Assembly (NCBI GenBank): GCA_041481445.1
Contig: JBGPBV010000021.1
Span: 1-63,187 of the forward strand
Direction: 5' to 3'
Length of the DNA: 63,187 nucleotides
Origin: AA29 sp041481445
Lineage (GTDB): Bacteria > Acidobacteriota > Vicinamibacteria > Fen-336
Shown here: in pieces, positions 8,308 to 15,496 of the stretch
Layout of the letters: every line of letters starts with the position of its first letter
How positions within the stretch are numbered: position 1 is the stretch's first letter
Program-made: the position numbers and the translations under genes
The notes under the pieces: generated by a model
What the model was told of the DNA's origin: nothing
The model's database searches: none
The model's input: only the letters and a program-made list of their open reading frames with translations

Positions 8308-8463
8308 CCCAAATCCCCCCCGCCCCGGCTTTTCACCAGGGGTCCTTTCCGCGGCCCGGAGGGATCACGCGTCGGGGTGGATTGTACCTTTCGGGGGTAA
8401 ACTCGAGGGGCCGCTCCGATCTCCCACTACCCTCAACGTCAGACCGGGGCCGCGGAGGCCTTC

Positions 8464-10296
8464 GTGCCGAAGCGAGCTGTGCCGGTCGTCCTCTTGCTCT
8501 GCCTGGCGCCGGCCGTCGCACGGAGCCAGGTGCCAGTAGGCCCTGAGTTTGCGGTCAACACCTATACCACCGGCTTTCAGAACGCTCCCACGGTCGCCTT
8601 GCAGGCCGACGGGAACTTCGTCGTGGTCTGGCAGGGCGTGGGCGAGGGCGACAGCTACGGGGTCTTCGCGCGGCGATTCAATCCTTCCGGTGTCGCCACG
8701 ACGCCAGGCGAGGTTCGGCTCAACTCCTCCACCCCCGATTACCAGCGCCTGGCCTCCATCGCGACCGCCACGGACGGACGGCTGGTGGTCGTCTGGCGCA
8801 ACGACACCAGCGACTTCAGCGACTACGACGTGATGGCCCGGCAGTTCGACGCGGCGGGTACGCCGGGCCCCGAGTTCCGGGTCAACACGTACACGACGGG
8901 CCATCAGGGCCCGGGGTCGGTCGCGATGGCGGCGACCGGCAACTTCGTCGTGGTGTGGGCAAGCCCGCAGGACGGCAGCGGGAAGGGGCTGGTCGGCCAG
9001 CGGTTCGATGCCGCGGGGCAACCGCAGTTCGGGGAGTTCCCGGTCAACTCCTTTACGACCGGCTCGCAGGACGCGCCCTCGCTCGCCCCGCTCCCGGGCG
9101 GAGGCTTCGTCGTGGTCTGGACGAGCGAGGGCCAGGACGGCAGCGCGTGGGGCGTGTTCGGGCAGCGCTTCGGCTCGTCCGGCACCCCGCAAGGCAGCGA
9201 GTTCCAGGTGAACTCGTCCGTCACCGGTTACCAGTGGAGCCCGAAGGTGGCCGCCGACGCCAGCGGCCGCTTCGTCGCCGTGTGGAGCACGTTCGGTCAG
9301 GGAGGCAGCGGCGACGGCGTGTTCGGCCGCCTCTACGATGCGGCCGGCGCGCCGCAAGGAAGCGAGTTCGAGGTCAGCGTGTCGACCACCGCGTCATTCA
9401 ACCATCCTTGGGTGGCGAAAGATGCAAACGGCGACTTCGTCGTGGTGTGGGCCCGGGGGACGGACGTCTTCGGCCGCCGCTACGCGGCCTCCGGCGTACC
9501 GGAGGGCGGCGAGTTCCAGGTCAACTCCTACACGTCGAGCCCCCAGGGCTATCCGGCGGTGGCCTTCGGGGCGAACGGCACGTTCGTCGTGGCGTGGACC
9601 AGCCTCTACCAGGACGGCAGCGCGGTGGGGGTCTTCGGGCAGCGGTTCGGGCGCGACCTCATCTTCAAGGACGGCGTCGAGTCCGGGGACATGTCGGCGT
9701 GGTCGGCAAGCGCAACCGATTCCGACCATCTCACCGTGTCTCCTCGGGCGGCGCTGGGCGGCCACTCCAGTTGGGGCTTGCAAGCAGATGTCCAGGGCAC
9801 GGCGGGCGTCTACGTCCAGGACGACTCACCCGAGGGCGACGACCATTACCGGGCGCGTTTCTATTTCGACACGCAGGACTTCGACCCGGGCGAGCAGGAG
9901 GGGCACTTCCGCACGCGGATCTTCCTCGCCTTCGCGCAGAGCCCGCAGCGCCGCCTGGCCGCGCTGGTCCTCAAGCGCCAGTTCGGCTCCTACTCCTTGA
10001 TGGGACGCGCGCGGCGCGACGACAACTCCCAGGCCGACACCGGGTTCTTTCCGATCACGCCCGGTGAGCACTCCGTCGAGATCGACTGGAAACGATCGAG
10101 CGGCCCCAATGCCGACGATGGGTCGCTCGAGCTCTGGGTCGACGACGGGCCGGCAGGCGCGGCGTCGGCCGTGGACAACAGCCGCAGCGGGGTGGACTTC
10201 GTGCGCCTGGGGGCCCTCAGCGTCAAGACCGGCGCCGCCGGCACGCTGTACCTGGACGAGTTCGAATCGCGGCGCGCCAGCTACATCGGCCCCTGA
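8464..10296 (+). CDS. Large secreted repeat protein with C-terminal jelly-roll-like domain
   Basis: This 610-residue protein has a signal peptide (AVPVVLLLCLAPAVARSQ) and then seven consecutive repeats of about 50 residues each, spanning roughly residues 25-395. Each repeat contains a FxVNxxTTGxQ strand, a central FVVVWxS strand and a GVFGQRFDAAG turn, suggesting a beta-propeller or beta-solenoid. The remaining 200 residues begin IFKDGVESGDMSAWS and look like a concanavalin-like binding module (HYRARFYFDT, LELWVDD). No enzymatic motif is visible, so a cell-surface or binding role is likely. The GTG start has GGAGG five bases upstream. Confidence 0.8.
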   Translation: MPKRAVPVVLLLCLAPAVARSQVPVGPEFAVNTYTTGFQNAPTVALQADGNFVVVWQGVGEGDSYGVFARRFNPSGVATTPGEVRLNSSTPDYQRLASIATATDGRLVVVWRNDTSDFSDYDVMARQFDAAGTPGPEFRVNTYTTGHQGPGSVAMAATGNFVVVWASPQDGSGKGLVGQRFDAAGQPQFGEFPVNSFTTGSQDAPSLAPLPGGGFVVVWTSEGQDGSAWGVFGQRFGSSGTPQGSEFQVNSSVTGYQWSPKVAADASGRFVAVWSTFGQGGSGDGVFGRLYDAAGAPQGSEFEVSVSTTASFNHPWVAKDANGDFVVVWARGTDVFGRRYAASGVPEGGEFQVNSYTSSPQGYPAVAFGANGTFVVAWTSLYQDGSAVGVFGQRFGRDLIFKDGVESGDMSAWSASATDSDHLTVSPRAALGGHSSWGLQADVQGTAGVYVQDDSPEGDDHYRARFYFDTQDFDPGEQEGHFRTRIFLAFAQSPQRRLAALVLKRQFGSYSLMGRARRDDNSQADTGFFPITPGEHSVEIDWKRSSGPNADDGSLELWVDDGPAGAASAVDNSRSGVDFVRLGALSVKTGAAGTLYLDEFESRRASYIGP

Positions 10297-10392
10297 TCGT
10301 TCAGGGGTTGTCGGGAAGTCCGCGGAGCCTAGCCCCTCCCGTCCCGGCGAGTCAAGCGCGGAAGACGGCCCGCCGCGCGTTTCGCTGCGCGG

Positions 10393-11217
10393 TCACCGCG
10401 TGATGACGGTCTCCAGGTACTCCCCGGGCACCACGAGCCCGGCGGCGCCGCCGCGGTCGAACTGGCGCAGCAGCGCGACGAGGTCCGCCTCCAGCGCGGC
10501 CCCACCGCTCGCGTCGAGGCCCGCGAAGGCCTTGTGCACGGGCCCGTAGTAGGTCCGGAACATCTCGATCCAGTGCTCCGGCGAGCGGTAGCGGAACGCG
10601 AAGTGCCGGACGGTGTGCTCGATGGCGGCCGCGCTGGGGAACAACGCCTGGACATGCGCCTCCGTGCCCCACAGGACCGGCGCCCGGAGACCTGGCGTGG
10701 GCGGCACGTGCCGGCCCATGACGCGGAAGAGCTGGCCCAGGAAGCCCTGGGGCGTCCACGCCGCGAGGCCGATGCGGCCGCCGGGCCGGCAGACGCGCTT
10801 GAGCTCGCCCGCCGCGCGCTCGTGATCGGGTGCGAACATGACGCCGAACGTGGAGAGGACCACGTCGAAGCTGCCCGTCGCGTACGGCAGCGCCTCCGCG
10901 TCCGCGACCTGGAAGAGCACGTCCAGCCCCTCCGCCTCCGCCCGCCGGCGGCCGCGCTCCAGGAGGGCGGGCACGTAGTCGGTGGAGGTCACGCTGGCGA
11001 AGCGCCGCGCCGCGGCCAACGTCGCGTTGCCGTTGCCGGCGGCCACGTCCAGCACGCGCTCCCCCGCGCGCAGGTCGACCGCCTCGCCCAGGAGCTCGCC
11101 CACGATCTGGAGCGTGGTGCCGATCACCGCGAAGTCGCCGGAGGCCCAGGTCACCTGCTGCCGTGCCTTTATGGTGGCCAGGGTCGGCGTGGAAACCGTC
11201 GAGGCTGCGCTTGTCAT
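10393..11217 (-). CDS. Class I SAM-dependent methyltransferase
   Basis: This 274-residue protein carries the Rossmann-type SAM site: motif I VLDVAAGNGNATLAAA at about residues 60-75, an acidic loop DYVP, motif III QVADAEALPYATGSFDVVLS and a post-motif region LKRVCRPGGRIGLAAWTP. This is the UbiE/Methyltransf_11 arrangement for small-molecule substrates; the substrate is unknown. The ATG at 11217 is preceded by AAAGGA. It is divergent from an AraC regulator, which may control it. Its upstream region shares a 55-bp block and a CTCACCGTA element with the region upstream of the DinB-like gene near 24 kb. Confidence 0.87.
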   Translation of the reverse strand: MTSAASTVSTPTLATIKARQQVTWASGDFAVIGTTLQIVGELLGEAVDLRAGERVLDVAAGNGNATLAAARRFASVTSTDYVPALLERGRRRAEAEGLDVLFQVADAEALPYATGSFDVVLSTFGVMFAPDHERAAGELKRVCRPGGRIGLAAWTPQGFLGQLFRVMGRHVPPTPGLRAPVLWGTEAHVQALFPSAAAIEHTVRHFAFRYRSPEHWIEMFRTYYGPVHKAFAGLDASGGAALEADLVALLRQFDRGGAAGLVVPGEYLETVITR

Positions 11218-11334
11218 CGATCGATCCTTTCCGGAAGAGCCCCCGGGGCGCGTGCGTGCGGAGCGGCCTGTTTGCCAGTACGGTGAGGTACCCTTGGACG
11301 GTCGTGCGCCAGCGTCCGATTCGATTGATCCTTC

Positions 11335-11389
11335 GTCCGCGAATGGGGGCCGCCTGCTCGGGCGTCCGGACGGCATGCCCGCGCGTCCG
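11335..11389. repeat. 55-bp imperfect dispersed repeat, copy A
   Basis: By hand alignment this segment matches 24131-24185 at 47 of 55 positions without gaps. Both copies lie about 112-118 bases upstream of a minus-strand gene start (methyltransferase here, DinB-like at the other site). A second shared element, TACGGTGAG on the plus strand, lies at 11279 and 24076. The paired conserved elements suggest duplicated regulatory DNA rather than chance. Confidence 0.6.
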
Positions 11390-11425
11390 CCGGGCGGCGG
11401 ACGCGGCCAGGACGGGCTTCCGGCC

Positions 11426-12415
11426 GTGAGGGCGGACGTCCTCTCCGACGTGCTGCGCGCCGTCCGCCTCACCGGCGCCGTCTACTTCGACTTCGAGATG
11501 AGCTCGCCCTGGGTCGCGCAGACGCCCGACTCCCGCGAGATCGCGGCCAAGGTGATGCCGGGCGCGGACCGCGTCATCCACTACCACCTGGTGGCGCGCG
11601 GATCGTGCTGGGGCCACGCCCTCGGCGCGGAGCCCATGCGCCTGGGCGAGGGTGACCTCATCGTCTTCCCCCAGGGCGACGCCCACATCCTGTCGAGCGC
11701 ACCCGGCCTGCGGGCGGAGCCGGACATGGCCCGCTTCGCGCGCCCGAGCACGCCGCTCCCGCTGGTGTACGAGATGGGGGGCGGCGGGCCGGACCGCGCC
11801 CGCCTCGTCTGCGGGTTCCTCGGCTGCGACGACCGCCCCTTCAACCCGCTGCTGGCCGCGCTCCCGGCCGTGATCCACCTCCGCGCCTCCGGCCCTGACG
11901 GAAGGGCGGGGTGGCTGGCCGCCCTCCACGACGGGGCCGTCGCGGAGTCCGGCCACGCGCGGCCCGGCGGCGAGAACGTCCTCGCGCGCCTGTCGGAGCT
12001 GATGTTCGTCGAGGCCATCCGGCGCTACCTCGAGACGCTGCCCCCCGCGGAGACGGGGTGGCTGTCCGGGCTGCGCGACCCCGTCGTCGGACAGGCCCTG
12101 GGCGCGCTGCACGCCCAGCCGAGCCAGCCGTGGACGGTCGAGAGCCTGGCTCGGGCGGCGGGCGTGTCGCGCTCCGTGCTCGCCGAGCGCTTCACGGAGA
12201 TGGTCGGTCAGCCTCCGATCCAGTACCTCGCGCTCTGGCGGATGCAGCTGGCGGCCCGTCTCCTGGCCGACGGCCTCGGGGTGGCGGAGGTGGGGCGCGC
12301 GGTCGGCTACGAGTCGGAGGCCGCCTTCAGCCGCGCCTTCAAGAAGCTGGTGGGCCAGGCACCCGGCACCTGGCGTCGGGCGCGGACGTCGGCGGCCCTC
12401 TCCGCGTCCGCCTGA
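11426..12415 (+). CDS. AraC-family transcriptional regulator with N-terminal cupin
   Basis: The N-terminal two thirds (about 230 residues) form an AraC-binding-type cupin (YFDFEMSSPWVAQ, VIHYHLVARG, GDLIVFPQGDAHIL). The C-terminal hundred residues hold the two helix-turn-helix units of AraC proteins (VESLARAAGVSRSVLAERF and VAEVGRAVGYESEAAFSRAFKK), ending in GQAPGTWRR. Such regulators bind direct repeats near target promoters and sense small molecules. It is divergent from the methyltransferase at 10393, a likely target. The start is uncertain: GTG 11426 fits the family N terminus, while the in-frame ATG 11375 falls inside the dispersed repeat and has no ribosome-binding site. Confidence 0.87.
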   Translation: MRADVLSDVLRAVRLTGAVYFDFEMSSPWVAQTPDSREIAAKVMPGADRVIHYHLVARGSCWGHALGAEPMRLGEGDLIVFPQGDAHILSSAPGLRAEPDMARFARPSTPLPLVYEMGGGGPDRARLVCGFLGCDDRPFNPLLAALPAVIHLRASGPDGRAGWLAALHDGAVAESGHARPGGENVLARLSELMFVEAIRRYLETLPPAETGWLSGLRDPVVGQALGALHAQPSQPWTVESLARAAGVSRSVLAERFTEMVGQPPIQYLALWRMQLAARLLADGLGVAEVGRAVGYESEAAFSRAFKKLVGQAPGTWRRARTSAALSASA

Positions 12416-12451
12416 CCACGGCCTCGCCCGCCCCGCGCCGCGGGCGGCGCC

Positions 12452-12804
12452 TCAATCGCTCTCCGCCGAGCGTGCCTCCCCGCCTTCGGCGGGCACGTTC
12501 CCCTGCACCCAGGCCACCAGCGGGCTGGTCTCGACCAGCACGCGCTCGATCCGCTCGAGTGCGGCCGGCGACGCGAGCGAGCGCGTGGGCCCGAAGCTGA
12601 GGCCGGCGTAGATGTCCTTCATCTGCAGCATCTCGATCCGCGGGTGGTCCGGCCGGTACCCGCGCGGCGCGGAGGCCAGGCGGTCGTGCGAGTCGATCCC
12701 GTAACCTTGTGGGCGGCGAGCTGCCGGAAGAACTCGACGCCCTCCGGCGGAAAGCCCGTGAACCCTGCGTCCCCTTCGGCGTGCCGGCGGCGCGTGGTGG
12801 CCAT
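12452..12804 (-). pseudogene. DUF2461-family gene, internally deleted and frameshifted
   Basis: The reverse strand opens with FTGFPPEGVEFFRQLAAHK, which looks like the N terminus of DUF2461 (TIGR02453) proteins. After about 33 residues the frame shifts. The family's C-terminal part resumes in another frame (YGIDSHDRLASAPRGY, HPRIEMLQMKD, LVETSPLVAWVQG) and stops at 12452. The middle of the domain, roughly the expected 100 or more residues, is missing. Intact members are about 210-220 residues. The junction lies near 12703-12712. This is a decayed gene, not a short functional one; an assembly error is the alternative. Confidence 0.65.
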
Positions 12805-12845
12805 GTCCTATGTTCGGGGAAGATGTGCGTGAACTCTACGCCTCC

Positions 12846-15332
12846 TCACTCGTAGCGAAGAGCGACGAGCGGGTCCACTCGCGTGGCGCGCCGGGCCGGG
12901 ACCCAGCAGGCCACGAGACCCGTGAGGAGCAGCACCGCGGCGACCGAGGCCAGCGTGGCGGGATCGTAGGGCGAGACTCCCCACAACTGGCTGGCGATGA
13001 CCCGGGAGACGGCGAGGCTGACGAGGAGCCCGATCGCCAGGCCCAGGACGACGAGCCGGGCTCCCATGCGAATCACCAGCTTGAGCACGTCGCCCCGGCG
13101 CGCGCCCAGCGCCATCCGGATCCCGATCTCGTGGGTCTGACGCGATGCCGTATAGGCGATCACGCTGTAGACGCCGATGGTGACGAGGACCAGCCCGATG
13201 GCGGCGAAGATCGTCATCATCAGGAACGCGAAGCGGGGTCCCGCGTACGAGAAGGTGCTGATGAAGCCTTCGAGGGATCCCGTGAACGTCAGCGCCACGT
13301 TGCGGTCGGTGGCCCAGATCTCGCGCCGCGCCGCGTTGAGCGTGAGCAGTGGATCGTTGACCGTCCGGACCAGGATGCCGCGCTCGCCCGAGCCCGTCAC
13401 CGTGTAGGGGACCCAGGCTTCGGGAAGGGGAGGCTCCTCCAGGCCCTGGTTCTTCGCGTCCTTGACCACACCGATCACCTCGAACCAGGGGTCGCTTACC
13501 TTGTCCGGGAAGTTTTCGAGCTCGGCCAGGCGAATGCGCTGGCCGAGGGGGCTCAGCGTGCCAAGATACTTCTTCGCGAAGGTCCGGTTGACCACCGCCA
13601 CCTTGCGCCCGTCGGCGACCTCGGCCTCCGTGAACGTCCGGCCTTCGAAGAACGCGATGCGCACGACGGCGAAATATCCTTCGCTGCAGAGCTGGACGAC
13701 GGCGTTCCACTTCTCCGGGTCCGTCTTGCCCGCGACCTCGACTTCGCTCCGGATCCCGCCGTAGGGCGGGAGCGTGCTGGTTTCCGTGACCGCCACCACT
13801 CCCGGCAAGGCCTTGAGCCGGGCGAGGAGCGGCCGGTAGAAGGAGGCGAGCTGCTCGGCCGTCTTGTATCGGTCCTGAGGCAGCGGGAGCCGGGCCACGA
13901 GGACGTGATCGGGAGACAGGCCGAGGTCCACCGCGCGGAGGGCCACGAAGCTGCGCATCAGCAGGCCGGCGCCGACCAGGAGGGCCAGGCTGAGGGCCAC
14001 CTCCAGGACCACGACCGCGTCGCGCAGCCGGCCGTGGCGGAAGCCGCCGGTCGTGCCCTTGCCGCTGTCGCGCAGTGGATCGACGAGGTCGCGCCGGGAC
14101 ACGTGCAGCGCCGGCACCAGGCCGAAGACGAGGGCCGTCATGACCGCCACCGCGAGCGTGAACAGCAGGACGGTTCCGTTCAGCCGGATGACCGCTTCCG
14201 CAGGAATGATCCGAGGTGGAATCACGGCGATGAGCGCCTTCAGCCCTCCCCAGGCCATGAACGCGCCCAGGGCGGCTCCTCCGAGGGCGAGAACGAGGCT
14301 TTCCACGAGGAGCTGGCGTACGAGCCGCCAGCGGCTCGCACCCAGGGCCGCGCGGATGGCGAACTCCTTCTCGCGCGCGGTGGCCCGGGCGAGGAGGAGA
14401 TTGGCCACGTTGCCGCAGCCGATGAGCAGGAGCAGGCCCACGGCGGCGAGAACGATGAAGAGCGTGACCCGGAAGCGCCCCACGACCATGTCCGCGAGCG
14501 ACTGGACCTCGACCTTGAAGTGCTTGGGATAGTCCTTCGGGTACACCGTGGCCAGCCGGTGAGCCACGGCATCGAGGTCCGCTTCCGCCTGGCGGATGGA
14601 CACGCCGGGCCGCAGATGCCCGAGCAGGAACCAATAGCGCTGGAACGGGGTCCCGGCCGTGGCTTCGGCCCGGCTGGGCTTCTCCGGTATCCAGAGGTCG
14701 GCGTCGCCCCAGGCGAAGCGGGGGGGCATGACTCCGATCAAGGTGCGCGAGGTGCCGTTCAGAACGAACTGCTTGTTCAGGATGCCGGGGTCTCGATCGA
14801 AGCGGCTGGCCCAGACCTTGTAACGGAGGACGAATACGGGCGGCGCTCCCGGCTCGTAGTCCGCCGGCTCCATCGCGCGGCCGAGCAGGGCGGGCATTCC
14901 GAAGAACTCGAAGGTGCCCGGAGTGACGAGGTAGCCCTCGAACCGCTCCGTGCCTTCGCCCGAGGTGTAGAGCACGTCCTGGTTCGCGCTGGCGATCACG
15001 GCGTCGAACACGTGGTTCTGCTCGGCGTAGCCGAGCAGCTCGGGGCCGGCGAATGCGGCGCGCCCGCCGGGCTCGCTTCTCTCCGTGTCGTGGACCTGGA
15101 CCGTCATCAGCCGCTGCGAGTCGGTGTAGGGAAACGGCTCCATCAGCACGTTGTGGATGACGCTGAAGAGGGCGGTGGAGGCCGAGATGCCGAGGGCGAG
15201 GGTGACGATGGCCACCCCGGCAAAGCCCCTGCTCTTGGCGAGCGTGCGAATGGCGTACCGGAAGTCCCGTAGGACGGCGGCCAGGACCCGTTCGCGGCCG
15301 GCATCATCGGCACTGCTGCCCAGCGGTGACAT
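12846..15332 (-). CDS. ADOP-type ABC transporter permease (MacB/FtsX-like)
   Basis: This 828-residue protein has the duplicated MacB-PCD/FtsX architecture. A membrane helix near the N terminus (GFAGVAIVTLALGISAST) is followed by a large periplasmic domain. A first FtsX core lies near the middle (LLLIGCGNVANLLLARATARE) and a second periplasmic domain plus FtsX core at the C terminus (EIGIRMALGARRGDVL, ending DPLVALRYE). These permeases partner with a MacB-like ATPase and probably work mechanically in export or envelope stress. Unlike the homologue at 36613, it lacks the N-terminal prefix domain and has no PadR gene next to it. The ATG at 15332 follows GGGAAGGA. No ATPase gene lies nearby. Confidence 0.88.
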   Translation of the reverse strand: MSPLGSSADDAGRERVLAAVLRDFRYAIRTLAKSRGFAGVAIVTLALGISASTALFSVIHNVLMEPFPYTDSQRLMTVQVHDTERSEPGGRAAFAGPELLGYAEQNHVFDAVIASANQDVLYTSGEGTERFEGYLVTPGTFEFFGMPALLGRAMEPADYEPGAPPVFVLRYKVWASRFDRDPGILNKQFVLNGTSRTLIGVMPPRFAWGDADLWIPEKPSRAEATAGTPFQRYWFLLGHLRPGVSIRQAEADLDAVAHRLATVYPKDYPKHFKVEVQSLADMVVGRFRVTLFIVLAAVGLLLLIGCGNVANLLLARATAREKEFAIRAALGASRWRLVRQLLVESLVLALGGAALGAFMAWGGLKALIAVIPPRIIPAEAVIRLNGTVLLFTLAVAVMTALVFGLVPALHVSRRDLVDPLRDSGKGTTGGFRHGRLRDAVVVLEVALSLALLVGAGLLMRSFVALRAVDLGLSPDHVLVARLPLPQDRYKTAEQLASFYRPLLARLKALPGVVAVTETSTLPPYGGIRSEVEVAGKTDPEKWNAVVQLCSEGYFAVVRIAFFEGRTFTEAEVADGRKVAVVNRTFAKKYLGTLSPLGQRIRLAELENFPDKVSDPWFEVIGVVKDAKNQGLEEPPLPEAWVPYTVTGSGERGILVRTVNDPLLTLNAARREIWATDRNVALTFTGSLEGFISTFSYAGPRFAFLMMTIFAAIGLVLVTIGVYSVIAYTASRQTHEIGIRMALGARRGDVLKLVIRMGARLVVLGLAIGLLVSLAVSRVIASQLWGVSPYDPATLASVAAVLLLTGLVACWVPARRATRVDPLVALRYE

Positions 15333-15460
15333 CTCTGTCCTTCCCTCGGATGGCCGCCCCGCGCCATCGCATCGATCGGACGTTTCTGCCCACCCGTAGG
15401 ACGCTCGAGAGGGCGCCGCGGTTCCGCCCAATGTGGTTGGGGCGTGTTCCTGACAACGAG

Positions 15461-15481
15461 TTCATGCCCGTGAACGCACGA
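15461..15481. repeat. 21-bp direct repeat, left copy
   Basis: The 21 bases starting TTCATGCCCGTGAACG match 21098-21118 exactly, in the same orientation. About 30 bases upstream are also loosely similar (a CCMATGT...TTGGGG element in both). The two copies bracket the TonB receptor and kinase genes. Confidence 0.7.
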
Positions 15482-15496
15482 TCGTCGCCGCCCGGG

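Noticed and set aside
8464..9660. CRISPR-like or satellite DNA repeat
   Set aside because: The periodicity is at protein level (about 50 codons) within one intact secreted-protein gene.
12810..15272. 820-codon plus-strand frame opposite the ABC permease
   Set aside because: The composition is His/Glu/Arg-rich antisense noise, while the minus strand encodes a complete permease with a good ribosome-binding site.
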